Shown one piece after another: positions 21,531 through 32,633 of a stretch of 54,002 bases of DNA (position 1 is its first letter; each line of letters opens with the position of its first letter). The stretch spans positions 1 through 54,002 of the forward strand of contig NZ_JACKSH010000010.1 in the NCBI RefSeq assembly GCF_025821625.1, written 5' to 3'. Position numbers and translations under genes: made by a program. Source of the DNA: Mycolicibacterium pyrenivorans (GTDB lineage Bacteria > Actinomycetota > Actinomycetes > Mycobacteriales > Mycobacteriaceae). Below the pieces are notes generated by a model. The model was not told the origin of the DNA. It worked only from the letters and a program-made list of their open reading frames with translations, and ran no database searches.

Positions 21531-21548
21531 CAGGAGCACAAGAAGCCA

Positions 21549-22559
21549 ATGGCCAAGACCAACCGGCGGAAACGCCATCGACTTCTCGCGCTGTTCGCAG
21601 CAGGGGCTGTGGGACTTGTCGTGGTGCTGATCGTGGCGATCGTGATCGTCGTGCTGCGCAGGCCCGACGCCCCGCCCACCGCCGTCCCGCCCAGCGCGGT
21701 CCCACCCACGGCGGTCCCCCCGACGACCGGTAAGCCCCGCCCGGAGTTCCAGGACGCCAGCTGCCCGGACGTCCAGCTGATCTCGATCCCCGGGACGTGG
21801 GAGTCGTCGGTGACCCTCGACCCGTTCAACCCGGTGCAGTTCCCGGCCGCGCTGCTGCTCAACGTGACCAACCCGATTCGGGCACAGTTCGATTCGCAGC
21901 GTCTCGAGGTGTTCACCGTTCCCTACACCGCGCAGTTCCACAATCCGCTGTCGGCGGACCGGCAGATGTCCTACAACGACAGCCGTGCCGAGGGCACCCG
22001 CGCCGCGGTGCAGGCGATGACCGACATGAACAACCGTTGCCCGCTGACGAGCTACGTCCTGGTCGGGTTCTCGCAGGGTGCGGTGATCGCGGGCGACCTC
22101 GCCAGCGACATCGGTAACGGCCGCGGACCCGTGGACCAGGACCTGGTGCTCGGGGTGACGCTCATCGCCGACGGCCGCCGCCAGGACGGTGCGGGCCTCG
22201 ACGTCGGGCCCAATGCCGACGGCCAGGGTGCGGAGATCACGCTGCACGAGGTGCCCACGCTGTCGGCGCTCGGCCTGACCATGTCGGGTCCCCGGCCGGG
22301 AGGCTTCGGGGCCCTCAACGACCGGACCAACGAGATCTGCGCGCGCGGCGACCTGATCTGTGCGGCGCCGGAGTCGGCCTTCAACATCACCGCGCTGCCG
22401 AAGACGCTCGAGGTGCTCAGCGGCGGTGCCGGCCAGCCGGTGCACGCGATGTACGCCACGCCGGAGTTCTGGAATCTCGATGGTCAGCCCGCGACGCAAT
22501 GGACACTGAACTGGGCGCAGGGCCTGATCGATAACGCTCCGCGGCCAAAACATGGCTGA
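21549..22559 (+). CDS. culp6: Cutinase-like serine esterase/thioesterase Culp6 (Rv3802c-like)
   Basis: The protein has 336 residues. A signal-anchor helix covers about residues 12-36 and is followed by a [15 protein letters not shown] linker. The cutinase/alpha-beta hydrolase domain carries the nucleophile elbow [12 protein letters not shown], the cutinase Asp region [13 protein letters not shown] and a late histidine in [11 protein letters not shown]. The Rv3802c protein is an essential membrane-tied phospholipase/thioesterase linked to mycolic acid synthesis and envelope stress. AGGAG lies ahead of the ATG. The 167-bp gap to fadD32 holds a candidate promoter. Confidence 0.92.
   Translation: MAKTNRRKRHRLLALFAAGAVGLVVVLIVAIVIVVLRRPDAPPTAVPPSAVPPTAVPPTTGKPRPEFQDASCPDVQLISIPGTWESSVTLDPFNPVQFPAALLLNVTNPIRAQFDSQRLEVFTVPYTAQFHNPLSADRQMSYNDSRAEGTRAAVQAMTDMNNRCPLTSYVLVGFSQGAVIAGDLASDIGNGRGPVDQDLVLGVTLIADGRRQDGAGLDVGPNADGQGAEITLHEVPTLSALGLTMSGPRPGGFGALNDRTNEICARGDLICAAPESAFNITALPKTLEVLSGGAGQPVHAMYATPEFWNLDGQPATQWTLNWAQGLIDNAPRPKHG
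21674..21718 (+). repeat. Three 15-bp repeats coding the Pro-rich linker of Culp6
   Basis: Units at 21674-21688, 21689-21703 and 21704-21718 are near copies of GCCCACCGCCGTCCC and encode the pentapeptide repeats between the membrane helix and the hydrolase domain. Confidence 0.75.
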
Positions 22560-22646
22560 CACGTGATCGGGTTGATTTGGCCCAGGTGAGGGCCCGGATC
22601 TACCATGATTTAACATTAAGGAAAATCTAAGAGCGGTAACCGGCGG

Positions 22647-22679
22647 TTGACGGGCGGGGAGCCTTCACCCCGGTACGAT
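22647..22679 (+). promoter_or_regulatory. Candidate promoter for fadD32-pks13-accD4
   Basis: TACGAT at 22674-22679 fits the mycobacterial -10 consensus. TTGACG at 22647-22652 resembles a -35 element, but the 21-base spacing is long. Predicted transcription start near 22686 would give a leader of about 40 bases containing a hairpin and the TTGGAG ribosome site. Confidence 0.35.
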
Positions 22680-22690
22680 CTTCGGGGTCT

Positions 22691-22705
22691 GGGATCACCG
22701 ATCCC
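22691..22705 (+). promoter_or_regulatory. Tight hairpin in the fadD32 leader
   Basis: GGGATC (22691-22696) and GATCCC (22700-22705) are exact complements around a 3-base loop. The hairpin ends 6 bases before the TTGGAG that probably serves as the fadD32 ribosome site, so it could affect translation. Confidence 0.4.
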
Positions 22706-22726
22706 GTTCGATTGGAGATGTGTGCG

Positions 22727-24616
22727 ATGGCGTTCCATAACCCGTTCATCAAGGACGGACTGATCAAGTTCCCCGACAACGGGAGCCTGGTCAAGCACGT
22801 CGAACGATGGGCGAAGGTGCGTGGAGACAAGCTCGCCTACCGCTTCGTGGATTTCTCGACCGAGCGTGACGGTGTCGAACGGGACCTGAGCTGGTCGGTC
22901 TTCGGTAAGCGCAACCGCGCGGTCGGTGCCCGACTGCAGCAGGTCACCCAGCCGGGAGACCGGGTGGCGATCCTGTGCCCGCAGAACCTCGACTACCTGA
23001 TCGCGTTCTTCGGCACGCTGTACTCCGGCCGCATCGCGGTGCCGCTGTTCGATCCGTCCGAGCCCGGCCACGTCGGCCGCCTGCACGCCGTGCTCGACGA
23101 CTGCAGCCCCTCCGCGATCCTCACCACCACCGAGGCGGCCGAAGGGGTGCGGAAGTTCTTCCGTAGCCGTCCGGCCAACCAGCGCCCGCGCGTCATCGCG
23201 GTCGACGCGGTGCCCGACGAGGTCGGCGCCACCTGGGAGCCGGTCGACGTCGAGCACGACACCATCGCCTACCTGCAGTACACCTCGGGGTCCACCCGCA
23301 TCCCGACCGGCGTGCAGATCACCCACCTGAACCTCGCGACCAATGTCGTGCAGGTCATCGAGGCCCTCCAGGGCGAGGAAGGCGACCGCGGTGTCTCGTG
23401 GCTGCCGTTCTTCCACGACATGGGCCTGATCACCGTGCTGCTGTCCCCGATGATCGGCCACTACATCTCGTTCATGACCCCGGCGGCGTTCGTCCGCAGG
23501 CCGAGTCGCTGGATCCGCGAGATGGCGCGCAAGGACACCGACACCGGCGGCGTCATCTCGGTGGCACCGAACTTCGCGTTCGACCACGCGGCCGCGCGGG
23601 GCCTGCCCAAGGAGGGTGAGCCGCCGCTGGACCTGTCCAACGTCAAGGCGCTGCTCAACGGCAGCGAGCCGATCTCGGCCGCCACCGTCCGCAACTTCAA
23701 CGAGGCGTTCGGTCCGTACGGCTTCAAACCGCAGGCCATCAAGCCGTCCTACGGACTGGCCGAGGCGACGCTGTTCGTGTCGTCCACGCATTTCAACGAG
23801 TCTCCCAAGATCATCACCGTGGACCGGGAACAGCTCAACAACCACCGCTTCGTCGAGGTGGCGCCGGACTCGGAGAAGGCCGTCGCCCAGGCGTCGGCCG
23901 GCATCGTCGGCGTGGCCGAGTGGGCCGTCATCGTCGACGCCGAGTCGGCCTCCGAACTGCCCGACGGACAGATCGGCGAGATCTGGATCAGCGGCCAGAA
24001 CATGGGCACCGGGTACTGGGGCAAGCCCGAAGAAACCGCCGATACCTTCCATAACATCCTCAAGTCGCGCACCAGCCCGTCACATGCCCAGGGCGCCCCC
24101 GACGACGCGACGTGGGTGCGCACCGGCGACTACGGCGCATTCCACGAGGGCGAGCTCTACATCACCGGCCGCGTCAAGGATCTGGTGATCATCGACGGCC
24201 GGAACCACTACCCGCAGGATCTGGAGTACTCCGCGCAGGAGGCGACCAAGGCCCTGCGGACCGGGTTCGTCGCGGCGTTCTCGGTGCCGGCCAACCAGCT
24301 TCCCGACGAGGTGTTCGACAACGCCCACGCCGGCCTCAAGCGTGACCCCGACGACACCTCCGAACAGTTGGTCATCGTCGGTGAGCGGGCACCGGGAGCG
24401 CACAAGCTGGAGATGGGACCGATCGTCGACGACATCCGCGCCGCGATCGCGGTGCGCCACGGCGTGACGGTGCGCGACGTACTGCTGACCCCGGCGGGCG
24501 CGATCCCGCGGACGTCGAGCGGCAAGATCGGCAGGCGTGCCTGCCGGTCGGCCTACCTCGACGGCAGCCTGCGTAGCGGCAGGGTCGCCAACGCCTTCCC
24601 CGATGAGACGGACTGA
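22727..24616 (+). CDS. fadD32: Long-chain fatty-acid-AMP ligase FadD32
   Basis: The protein has 629 residues. It activates the meromycolic acid as an acyl-adenylate and passes it to the N-terminal carrier domain of Pks13. The adenylate-forming signature is [14 protein letters not shown] near residue 185. Other motifs are [20 protein letters not shown], the acid motif [10 protein letters not shown] and the C-terminal [17 protein letters not shown]. The ATG at 22727 gives the MAFHNPF start matching the family, with GGAG 9 bases upstream. Upstream TTG (22712) and ATG (22718) are also in frame. The gene precedes pks13 by about 63-69 bases. Confidence 0.96.
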   Translation: MAFHNPFIKDGLIKFPDNGSLVKHVERWAKVRGDKLAYRFVDFSTERDGVERDLSWSVFGKRNRAVGARLQQVTQPGDRVAILCPQNLDYLIAFFGTLYSGRIAVPLFDPSEPGHVGRLHAVLDDCSPSAILTTTEAAEGVRKFFRSRPANQRPRVIAVDAVPDEVGATWEPVDVEHDTIAYLQYTSGSTRIPTGVQITHLNLATNVVQVIEALQGEEGDRGVSWLPFFHDMGLITVLLSPMIGHYISFMTPAAFVRRPSRWIREMARKDTDTGGVISVAPNFAFDHAAARGLPKEGEPPLDLSNVKALLNGSEPISAATVRNFNEAFGPYGFKPQAIKPSYGLAEATLFVSSTHFNESPKIITVDREQLNNHRFVEVAPDSEKAVAQASAGIVGVAEWAVIVDAESASELPDGQIGEIWISGQNMGTGYWGKPEETADTFHNILKSRTSPSHAQGAPDDATWVRTGDYGAFHEGELYITGRVKDLVIIDGRNHYPQDLEYSAQEATKALRTGFVAAFSVPANQLPDEVFDNAHAGLKRDPDDTSEQLVIVGERAPGAHKLEMGPIVDDIRAAIAVRHGVTVRDVLLTPAGAIPRTSSGKIGRRACRSAYLDGSLRSGRVANAFPDETD

Positions 24617-24679
24617 CGCTCAACAACAGCAACGGCTGCGGTGTCTCCTCTGCGGAACCCGGGCCGATCGTGAGGTTAT

Positions 24680-27600
24680 GTGAACATGGCTGAAGCACAA
24701 GACGATTCGGGCAACACACCGGTTCCTGACAACGGTCACGAGATGACCGTGAACGAGATGCGGGAGTGGCTGCGCAACTGGATCGGCAACGCCACCGGTC
24801 AGTCGCCCGACTCGATCAACGAGTCGACGCCGATGGTCGAGCTCGGGCTGTCGTCGCGCGACGCGGTCGCGATGGCCAGCGACATCGAGGATCTCACCGG
24901 CGTGACGTTGACGGCCACGGTCGCGTTCCGGCACCCCACCATCGAATCGCTGGCCACGGTCATCGTCGAGGGCGAGCCCTTCGATGACGGCGCGGACACC
25001 AACGATATCGACTGGTCGCGCCACGCCGACGAGGTCGAGGAGGGCCGGCTCAACATCGCCATCGTGGGGGTGGCCACCCGCTTCCCCGGCGACATGAACA
25101 CTCCCGACGAGATGTGGGCGGCGCTGCTCGACGGCCGTGACGCGATCACCGACCTGCCGGAGGGGCGGTGGTCGGAGTTCCTGTCCGACCCCCGGATCGC
25201 CGAGCGGGTCGCCAAGGCCCACACCCGCGGCGGCTACCTGTCCGACATCAAGGGGTTCGACTCCGAGTTCTTCGCGCTGTCGAAGATGGAGGCCGACAAC
25301 GTCGATCCGCAGCAGCGGATGGCGCTGGAACTGACGTGGGAAGCCCTGGAGTACGCCAGGATTCCCGCCTCGAGCCTGCGCGGCGGCAACGTCGGCGTCT
25401 ACGTCGGCAGCTCCACGAACGACTACAGCTTCCTGGCGATGTCCGACCCGTCGATCGCCCACCCGTACGCCATCACCGGCACCGCGAGCTCGATCATCGC
25501 CAACCGGGTGTCGTATTTCTACGACTTCCGCGGGCCGTCGATGGCCATCGACACCGCCTGCTCGTCTTCGCTGGTCGCCGTGCACGAAGGCGTGAAGGCG
25601 CTGCGCGCCGGTGACGCCGACGTGGTGCTCGCCGGTGGCGTGAACGCGTTGATCACCCCGCTGGTGACCGTCGGCTTCGACGAGGTCGGCGGCGTGCTCG
25701 CGCCCGACGGCCGGATCAAGTCGTTCTCGCAGGACGCCGACGGCTACGCCCGCTCCGAGGGCGGCGGCATGCTGGTGCTCAAACGACTGGCCGACGCGCG
25801 CCGCGACGGCGACGAGATCCTCGCGGTCATCGCGGGCAGCGCGGTCAACCACGACGGCCGGTCCAACGGCATGCTCGCTCCCAACCCGGACGCGCAGGAA
25901 GCGGTGCTGCGCAAGGCATACAAGGACGCAGGCATCGACCCGAGGACCGTCGACTACGTCGAGGCGCACGGTACGGGCACCATCCTCGGCGACCCGATCG
26001 AGGCCGACGCGCTGGGCCGCGTCATCGGCAGGGGACGTGCCGATGACAGGCCCGCGCTGTTGGGCGCGGTGAAATCCAATGTGGGGCACCTGGAGTCGGC
26101 CGCGGGCGCGGCGAGCCTGGCCAAGACCGCGCTGGCGCTGAAGTACGACAAGATCCCGCCGTCGATCAACTACAGCGGCCCCAACCCGTACATCGACTTC
26201 GACAAGGAACACCTCAGGGTCGCCGACACCGTCACCGACTGGCCGCGCTACAGCGGCAAGGCGATCGCGGGGGTGTCCGGCTTCGGCTTCGGCGGCGCCA
26301 ACGCGCATCTGGTGTTGCGCGAGGTGCTGCCCGGCGACCTGGTCGAGCCTGTGGCCGAACCCGATGTCGCCGTGGTGACCCCGGCCACCGGGGACGCCCC
26401 CGCCGTGTACGTGGGCGGGGTGCGGATGGACGAGTACGGCGAGTTCATCCGCGACGACGATGAGCCGCTTGCGCGAAGAGAATCAGACCCGGACGACGAT
26501 GACGACGACGCGCTGGACCGGCCCGCCGTAGGTGCCGAGGACGAACCGGAACTGCCCGGCCTGACCGACGAGGCGCTGCGCCTGCTCGAGGTGGCCCGTG
26601 AGGAGCTCGCCGCGGCCGAGGCGGAACAGCCCACCGCAAAGCTTGTGCCGCTGGCGGTTTCGGGATTCCTGACCTCCCGCAAGAAGGCCGCGGCCGCCGA
26701 GCTCGCGGACTGGATCGACAGCCCCGAAGGCAGGGCGTCGTCGCTGGAGTCGATCGGGCGTTCGCTGTCGCGGCGCAACCACGGCCGCTCCCGTGCGGTG
26801 GTGCTGGCCCACGACCACGACGAGGCGATCAAGGGGCTGCGCGCGCTCGCCGAGGGCAAGCCGAACCCGATCGTGCTCACCGCCGACGGCCCGGTCACCA
26901 ACGGCCCGGTCTGGGTTCTCGCCGGGTTCGGCGCCCAGCACCGCAAGATGGCCAAGAGCCTGTATCTGCGCGACGAGACGTTCGCCGAGTGGATCAACAA
27001 GGTCGACGCGCTGGTCCAGGATGAGCTCGGCTACTCCGTCGTCGAGCTGATCCTCGACGACGCACAGGACTACGGCATCGAGACCACGCAGGTCACCATC
27101 TTCGCGATCCAGGTCGCGCTCGGCGAGCTGCTGAAGGCGCACGGCGCGAAACCCGGTGCGCTGGTGGGCCAGTCGCTGGGGGAGGCGGCCGCGGCCTACT
27201 TCGCCGGTGGGCTGTCGCTGGCCGATGCGACCCGCACCATCTGCTCCCGCTCGCACCTGATGGGTGAGGGTGAGGCGATGCTCTTCGGCGAGTACATCAG
27301 GCTGATGGCGCTGGTGGAGTACTCGGCCGAGGAGGTCGTTTCGGTCTTCAAGGAAACTGAAGATTTCAAGGACCTCGAGGTCTGCGTGTATGCGGCGCCG
27401 ACCCAGACTGTCATCGGCGGCCCGCCGGACCAGGTGGACGCGATCATCGCGCGCGCCGAGTCGGAGGGCAAGTTCGCCCGCAAGTTCCAGACCAAGGGCG
27501 CCAGCCACACCTCGCAGATGGATCCGCTGCTGGGTGAGCTCGCGGCCGAACTGCAGGGCATCGAAGCGCGTCCGTTGGAGGTGCCCTACTACTCGACGGT

Positions 27601-30067
27601 GCACGAGGGCAACCTGATCCGCCCAGGCGGGGACCCGATCCACGACGTGGACTACTGGAAGAAGGGGCTGCGGCACTCGGTCTACTTCACCCACGGCATC
27701 CGCAACGCCGTCGACAACGGCCACACCACGTTCCTGGAGTTGGCGCCCAACCCGGTGGCGCTGATGCAGGTGGGCCTGACGACCGCGGCGGCGGGCCTAC
27801 ACGACGCCCAGCTGATCGCGACGCTGGCGCGCAAGCAGGACGAGGTGGACTCGATGACCACCGCGATGGCGCAGCTTTTCGTGTACGGTCACGACCTCGA
27901 TTTCCGCACCCTGTTCCCGCGGCGTTCGCGGGGCCTGGCAGGCGCTCTCGACTTCGCCGACATCCCGCCGACCCGGTTCCGCCGCAAGCCGCACTGGCTC
28001 GACGCGCACTTCACCGGCGACAGCTCGGCGGTCATCCCCGGCAACCACGTCGCGACCCCGGACGGCAGGCATGTCTTCGAGTACAGTCCGCGGGGTGCAG
28101 TGAACACTGAGGCTCTGGCTGCACTGGTGAAAGCCGCTGCGGCTGCGGTACTTCCGGACGCCAAGCTGGTCGCCTCGGAGCAGCGTGCGGTGCCGGGTGA
28201 GGGTTCACGCCTGGTGACCACGCTGACCCGCCATCCCGGCGGGGCGAGCGTGCAGGTGCACGCGCGAATCGACGAGTCGTTCACCCTGGTCTACGACGCG
28301 ATCGTCGCCCGTAACGGTGCGCAGACGACGCTGCCCACCGCGGTCGGCGTGGGCACCTTCGCCGAGACCCCGGTGGCCGCGGTCGAGGAGCCCGAGGACG
28401 CACCACAGTTCGAGGCCGACAACCTGACTGCCGGCGCGAATCTCGGTGCGAGCTTCGCGAAGTGGTCGCCGGACTCCGGCGAGACCATCGGCGACCGGCT
28501 GGGCACGATCGTCGGTGCGGCGATGGGCTACGAGCCCGAGGACCTGCCTTGGGAGGTGCCGCTCATCGAGCTGGGACTCGATTCGCTGATGGCGGTGCGG
28601 ATCAAGAACCGCGTCGAGTACGACTTCGACCTGCCGCCGATCCAGCTGACCGCGGTGCGAGACGCCAACCTCTACGCCGTCGAGAAGCTCATCGCCTACG
28701 CGGTCGAGCACCGCGACGAGGTCGACGAACTCGCCGAACAGCAGAAGGGCCGGACCGCCGAGGAGATCGCCGCGGCGCAGGCCGAGCTCATGGGTGGGGC
28801 GACCACCGTCGCCGAACTCGAGGCCAAGCTCGCCGAGGCCGGCCACCCCATCGCGACTGACGCCGAACCGGCCGATGAGGTCGCGGGTCCCGCCATCCCG
28901 CCGCCGCCCACGGATCCCAGTGGGCCAGCGGCCGGGGCCGCCGGGGCAGCCGCAAAGATTCTCACCCAGCAGGCCGTGACCGAGGCGCTGGGCGCCGACG
29001 TCCCGCCCCGCGACGCCGCGGAGCGGGTCACGTTCGCCACCTGGGCGATCGTCACCGGAAAGTCGCCGGGCGGCATCTTCAACGAGCTGCCGTCGATCGA
29101 CGCCGCAACGGCGGAGAAGGTGGCGCAACGCCTCTCGGAGCGTGCCGAGGGCACCGTCACCGCCGAACAGGTCACCGGCGCACGCACCATCGAGGATCTG
29201 TCCAGCACGGTGCGCGAGCTGATGGACGCCGGTGAGCTCGACGGGTTCGTGCGGACTCTGCGCGCCAGGCCGGAGGGTTCCACCCGGGTGCCGGTGTTCG
29301 TCTTCCACCCGGCGGGCGGATCGACGGTCGTCTACGAGCCGCTGATGAAGCGGCTGCCGCCGGACACCCCGGTCTACGGCCTCGAGCGTGTCGAGGGCTC
29401 CATCGAGGAACGGGCCCGCGAATACGTGCCCAAGCTGATGGAGATCCAGGGCACCGGGCCCTACATCCTGGCCGGCTGGTCTCTCGGCGGCGCGCTGGCC
29501 TACGCCTGCGCGGTCGGGCTGAAGCGCAACGGCGCGGACGTCCGGTTCGTCGGGCTGATCGACACCGTGCGCGCGGGCGAGGAGGTCCCCCAGACCAAGG
29601 AGGAGGTCCGCGCCCGCTGGGATCGGTACGCCCTGTTCGCGCAGCGCACCTTCAACGTCGAGATCCCGGCGATCCCCTACGAGCAGCTCGAGGAACTCGA
29701 CGACGAGGGCCAGGTGCGTTTCGTCCTCGACGCGATCCAGGGCAGCGGCGTCGACATCCCCGGCGGCATCATCGAGCACCAGCGCACGTCCTATCTGGAC
29801 AACCGGGCGCTCGACACGGCCGAGATCGAGCGCTACGACGGCCACGTGACGCTCTACATGGCCGACCGGTACCACGATGACGCGATCATGTTCGAGCCCC
29901 GCTACGCCACCCGCCAACCCGACGGCGGCTGGGGCGAATTCGTCGACGACCTCGAGTTGGTGCCGATCGGGGGCGAGCACATCCAGGCCATCGACGAGCC
30001 GTACATTGCAAAGGTCGGCGCGCACATGAGCGAGGCGATCAGTCAGATCCAGAGCGAGGCTAAGTGA
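24680..30067 (+). CDS. pks13: Polyketide synthase Pks13, mycolic acid condensing enzyme
   Basis: The protein has 1795 residues in the order ACP-KS-AT-ACP-TE. The first carrier has its serine in LGLSSRD near residue 58. The ketosynthase cysteine is in DTACSSS near 295. The acyltransferase serine is in GQSLGEA near 832. The second carrier has GLDSLMA near 1302, and the thioesterase has GWSLGGA near 1600. It condenses the meromycolyl chain from FadD32 with a carboxylated C24-C26 chain prepared by the AccD4-containing carboxylase, giving the alpha-alkyl beta-keto ester passed to trehalose. An Asp-rich linker (about residues 592-613) separates KS and AT. The protein is longer than M. tuberculosis Pks13 (1733). 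GTG 24680 or ATG 24686 can start it. Its stop overlaps accD4. Confidence 0.97.
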   Translation: MNMAEAQDDSGNTPVPDNGHEMTVNEMREWLRNWIGNATGQSPDSINESTPMVELGLSSRDAVAMASDIEDLTGVTLTATVAFRHPTIESLATVIVEGEPFDDGADTNDIDWSRHADEVEEGRLNIAIVGVATRFPGDMNTPDEMWAALLDGRDAITDLPEGRWSEFLSDPRIAERVAKAHTRGGYLSDIKGFDSEFFALSKMEADNVDPQQRMALELTWEALEYARIPASSLRGGNVGVYVGSSTNDYSFLAMSDPSIAHPYAITGTASSIIANRVSYFYDFRGPSMAIDTACSSSLVAVHEGVKALRAGDADVVLAGGVNALITPLVTVGFDEVGGVLAPDGRIKSFSQDADGYARSEGGGMLVLKRLADARRDGDEILAVIAGSAVNHDGRSNGMLAPNPDAQEAVLRKAYKDAGIDPRTVDYVEAHGTGTILGDPIEADALGRVIGRGRADDRPALLGAVKSNVGHLESAAGAASLAKTALALKYDKIPPSINYSGPNPYIDFDKEHLRVADTVTDWPRYSGKAIAGVSGFGFGGANAHLVLREVLPGDLVEPVAEPDVAVVTPATGDAPAVYVGGVRMDEYGEFIRDDDEPLARRESDPDDDDDDALDRPAVGAEDEPELPGLTDEALRLLEVAREELAAAEAEQPTAKLVPLAVSGFLTSRKKAAAAELADWIDSPEGRASSLESIGRSLSRRNHGRSRAVVLAHDHDEAIKGLRALAEGKPNPIVLTADGPVTNGPVWVLAGFGAQHRKMAKSLYLRDETFAEWINKVDALVQDELGYSVVELILDDAQDYGIETTQVTIFAIQVALGELLKAHGAKPGALVGQSLGEAAAAYFAGGLSLADATRTICSRSHLMGEGEAMLFGEYIRLMALVEYSAEEVVSVFKETEDFKDLEVCVYAAPTQTVIGGPPDQVDAIIARAESEGKFARKFQTKGASHTSQMDPLLGELAAELQGIEARPLEVPYYSTVHEGNLIRPGGDPIHDVDYWKKGLRHSVYFTHGIRNAVDNGHTTFLELAPNPVALMQVGLTTAAAGLHDAQLIATLARKQDEVDSMTTAMAQLFVYGHDLDFRTLFPRRSRGLAGALDFADIPPTRFRRKPHWLDAHFTGDSSAVIPGNHVATPDGRHVFEYSPRGAVNTEALAALVKAAAAAVLPDAKLVASEQRAVPGEGSRLVTTLTRHPGGASVQVHARIDESFTLVYDAIVARNGAQTTLPTAVGVGTFAETPVAAVEEPEDAPQFEADNLTAGANLGASFAKWSPDSGETIGDRLGTIVGAAMGYEPEDLPWEVPLIELGLDSLMAVRIKNRVEYDFDLPPIQLTAVRDANLYAVEKLIAYAVEHRDEVDELAEQQKGRTAEEIAAAQAELMGGATTVAELEAKLAEAGHPIATDAEPADEVAGPAIPPPPTDPSGPAAGAAGAAAKILTQQAVTEALGADVPPRDAAERVTFATWAIVTGKSPGGIFNELPSIDAATAEKVAQRLSERAEGTVTAEQVTGARTIEDLSSTVRELMDAGELDGFVRTLRARPEGSTRVPVFVFHPAGGSTVVYEPLMKRLPPDTPVYGLERVEGSIEERAREYVPKLMEIQGTGPYILAGWSLGGALAYACAVGLKRNGADVRFVGLIDTVRAGEEVPQTKEEVRARWDRYALFAQRTFNVEIPAIPYEQLEELDDEGQVRFVLDAIQGSGVDIPGGIIEHQRTSYLDNRALDTAEIERYDGHVTLYMADRYHDDAIMFEPRYATRQPDGGWGEFVDDLELVPIGGEHIQAIDEPYIAKVGAHMSEAISQIQSEAK

Positions 30068-31638
30068 CAGCAGCAGAATCCCCCGCCCAGGCCCCGGCGA
30101 CCACCGCCGAGAAGCTCGCCGAGCTGCGCGAGAAGCTCGAGCTGGCCAAGGAACCCGGCGGCGAGAAGGCGGTCGCCAAACGGGAGAAGAAGGGCATCCC
30201 GAGCGCGCGGGCACGCATTCACTCGCTGCTCGACCCGGGCAGCTTCCTCGAGATCGGCGCGCTGGCCAAGACCCCGGGTGACCCCAACGCACTGTTCGGG
30301 GACGGCGTCGTCACCGGCCACGGCACCATCAACGGCCGGCCCGTCGGCGTGTTCAGCCACGACCAGACGGTCTTCCAGGGTTCGGTCGGGGAGATGTTCG
30401 GCCGCAAGGTCGCCCGCCTGATGGAGTGGGTGGCGATGGTCGGCTGTCCGATCATCGGCATCAACGACTCCGGCGGCGCCCGCATCCAGGACGCCGCGAC
30501 GTCCCTGGCGTGGTACGCCGAACTCGGCCGCCGCCACGAGTTGCTGCGCGGCCTGGTGCCCGAGGTCTCGCTGATCTTCGGCAAGTGCGCCGGCGGTGCG
30601 GTGTACTCACCGATCCAGACCGACCTGGTGGTCGCGGTGCGCGACCAGGGGTACATGTTCGTCACCGGCCCCGACGTCATCAAGGACGTCACCGGCGAGG
30701 ACGTCACGCTCGACGAACTGGGCGGCGCCGACGCGCAGGCCAGCTACGGCAACATCCACCAGGTCGTCGACTCGGAGGCCGCCGCATTCGAGTACGTGCG
30801 GGACTACCTGAGCTTCCTGCCCGCCAACACCTTCGACGACGCCCCGGTCGTCAACCCCGGCCTCGAGCCGGAGATCACGCCGCACGACCTGGAACTGGAT
30901 TCGATCGTTCCCGATGCGGACAACACCGCCTACGACATGTTCGAGATCCTGCTGCGGATCTTCGACGACGGTGACGTGTTCCCCGTCGGTGAGCAGGCGG
31001 GCCCGGCGATCATCACCGCGTTCGCCCGCGTCGACGGCCGCCCGGTCGGGGTGATCGCCAACCAGCCGATGTACATGTCGGGTGCGATCGACAACGAGGC
31101 CTCCGACAAGGCCGCCCGGTTCGTCCGGTTCTGCGACTCGTTCAACACCCCGCTGATCTTCGTCGTCGACACGCCCGGCTTCATGCCCGGTGTGGCGCAG
31201 GAGAAGGGCGGCATCATCAAGCGTGGCGGCCGGTTCCTCAACGCGGTCGTCGAAGCCGACGTCCCGAAGGTCACCATCACGGTGCGCAAGTCCTATGGCG
31301 GCGCGTATGCGGTGATGGGCTCCAAGCAGCTGACCGCCGACCTGAACTTCGCCTGGCCCACCGCCCGCATCGCGGTGATCGGCGCCGAGGGGGCCGCGCA
31401 GCTCCTGGTGAAACGCTTCCCGGATCCGACGGCGCCCGAGGTGCAGAAGATCAAAGCCGACTTCATCGCCGGCTACAACGAGAACATGGCGGTGCCGTGG
31501 GTGGCGGCCGAGCGCGGCTTCATCGACGGTGTCATCGAGCCGCACCAAACCCGGCTGCTGCTGCGCAAGTCGCTGCACCTGCTTCGGGACAAGCAGATCC
31601 AACGTGTCCAGCGAAAGCACGGCCTGACCCCGATCTGA
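30064..31638 (+). CDS. accD4: Acyl-CoA carboxylase beta subunit AccD4
   Basis: This 524-residue biotin-dependent carboxyltransferase subunit starts at a GTG that overlaps the pks13 stop by four bases. It shows the two crotonase-like halves. The first is around [12 protein letters not shown] and [11 protein letters not shown] (the acyl-CoA pocket). The second is around [22 protein letters not shown] and [12 protein letters not shown] (the carboxybiotin pocket). With AccA3, AccD5 and AccE5 it makes the alpha-carboxylated long acyl-CoA that Pks13 uses as extender. It is the last gene of the fadD32-pks13-accD4 unit. Confidence 0.96.
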   Translation: MTAAESPAQAPATTAEKLAELREKLELAKEPGGEKAVAKREKKGIPSARARIHSLLDPGSFLEIGALAKTPGDPNALFGDGVVTGHGTINGRPVGVFSHDQTVFQGSVGEMFGRKVARLMEWVAMVGCPIIGINDSGGARIQDAATSLAWYAELGRRHELLRGLVPEVSLIFGKCAGGAVYSPIQTDLVVAVRDQGYMFVTGPDVIKDVTGEDVTLDELGGADAQASYGNIHQVVDSEAAAFEYVRDYLSFLPANTFDDAPVVNPGLEPEITPHDLELDSIVPDADNTAYDMFEILLRIFDDGDVFPVGEQAGPAIITAFARVDGRPVGVIANQPMYMSGAIDNEASDKAARFVRFCDSFNTPLIFVVDTPGFMPGVAQEKGGIIKRGGRFLNAVVEADVPKVTITVRKSYGGAYAVMGSKQLTADLNFAWPTARIAVIGAEGAAQLLVKRFPDPTAPEVQKIKADFIAGYNENMAVPWVAAERGFIDGVIEPHQTRLLLRKSLHLLRDKQIQRVQRKHGLTPI

Positions 31639-31645
31639 GGATCGG

Positions 31646-32623
31646 GTGCGGTTGGATGGGGCTGTGTCGAACAACTTCACGTCGAATCACCTCACGTCGA
31701 ATCACGTCGCGTCGCTGAGCGCCGGGGCCCCGCTGGGCGACCCGCGGCTGGACCTTCGCGACCTCTACGTGTTCCCCTCGCCTGCCGACCCCTCGCGGAC
31801 CGTGCTGGCCCTGACCGCCAACCCCGAGGGCGGAGCCCTGCACCCGGACGCCGTCTACCGGCTCGCCATCGACCACAGCGGCGACCTGCGCAACGACATC
31901 GCGTTCAGCTTCGTCTACTCCCCGCCGGTCGACGGCAGGCAACGGGTCGACCTGTACCACGCCGTCGGCAACGAGGCCTCGGCCGTCGCGGCGGTGGGGT
32001 CGCGGATCTTCGGCGAGATCGAGGTGTCCTTCGGTGAGACCATCCACGCGATGCGGTCGGGCGGGTTCATGTTCTTCGCAGGCACCCGCAGCGATCCGTG
32101 CTTCGCGGACCCCGACGGGAGCGGCCGGGACTCCCGCGCCGACGCCAACGTCATCGCGATGGTGGTCGAACTGCCCACCAGCTACCTGGGTGCGAATCCC
32201 GACTGCCGGGTGTGGGCGCGGTGCAGCCTGCTGCGCGACGGTGAGTGGATCCACGCCGACCGGGTCGGCCATCCGTCGTTGAGCGGCATCCTGACCACCG
32301 AGGACACCGTCGCCGAGTACAGCGCCGGCGCACCCAGCCGGGACCGGGAACGGTGGATGGGACAGCTCATCGACGTCATGGGGCGCCTAGGGGGATACAC
32401 CCGCGAGGAGGCGATCGAGGCGATCAACGCCGAGGGCACGCTTCCCGACGTGCTGACCTACAACCCGTCCAAGCCCGCGAGATACCCGAACGGGCGCACC
32501 CTCACCGACGATGCGATCGGCTACCGGATGGCGTTCCTGACCAAGGGGAAGCGTCCGTCGTCGGGTCTGACCCCGCACACCGACATCCTCCCCGAGTTCC
32601 CGTATCTCGGGGCGCCGCACTGA
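31646..32623 (+). CDS. DUF4331 family protein
   Basis: This protein of up to 325 residues matches the DUF4331 pattern. An early [28 protein letters not shown] segment is followed by [23 protein letters not shown]. Mid-protein comes [17 protein letters not shown], and [26 protein letters not shown] stands near the end. The family's function is unknown to me. No clear signal peptide is present. The GTG at 31646, or a second GTG at 31664 (VSNNF), may be the start. The latter trims a non-conserved hexapeptide. The gene begins 8 bases after accD4 and ends 10 bases before a Ser/Thr kinase gene. Confidence 0.85.
   Translation: MRLDGAVSNNFTSNHLTSNHVASLSAGAPLGDPRLDLRDLYVFPSPADPSRTVLALTANPEGGALHPDAVYRLAIDHSGDLRNDIAFSFVYSPPVDGRQRVDLYHAVGNEASAVAAVGSRIFGEIEVSFGETIHAMRSGGFMFFAGTRSDPCFADPDGSGRDSRADANVIAMVVELPTSYLGANPDCRVWARCSLLRDGEWIHADRVGHPSLSGILTTEDTVAEYSAGAPSRDRERWMGQLIDVMGRLGGYTREEAIEAINAEGTLPDVLTYNPSKPARYPNGRTLTDDAIGYRMAFLTKGKRPSSGLTPHTDILPEFPYLGAPH
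31677..31706 (+). repeat. Two exact-core 15-bp repeats at the 5' end of the DUF4331 gene
   Basis: TCACGTCGAATCACC (31677-31691) is followed directly by TCACGTCGAATCACG (31692-31706). The array encodes [10 protein letters not shown] just after the start and before the conserved domain. Confidence 0.75.
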
Positions 32624-32633
32624 GGATTCAGCC

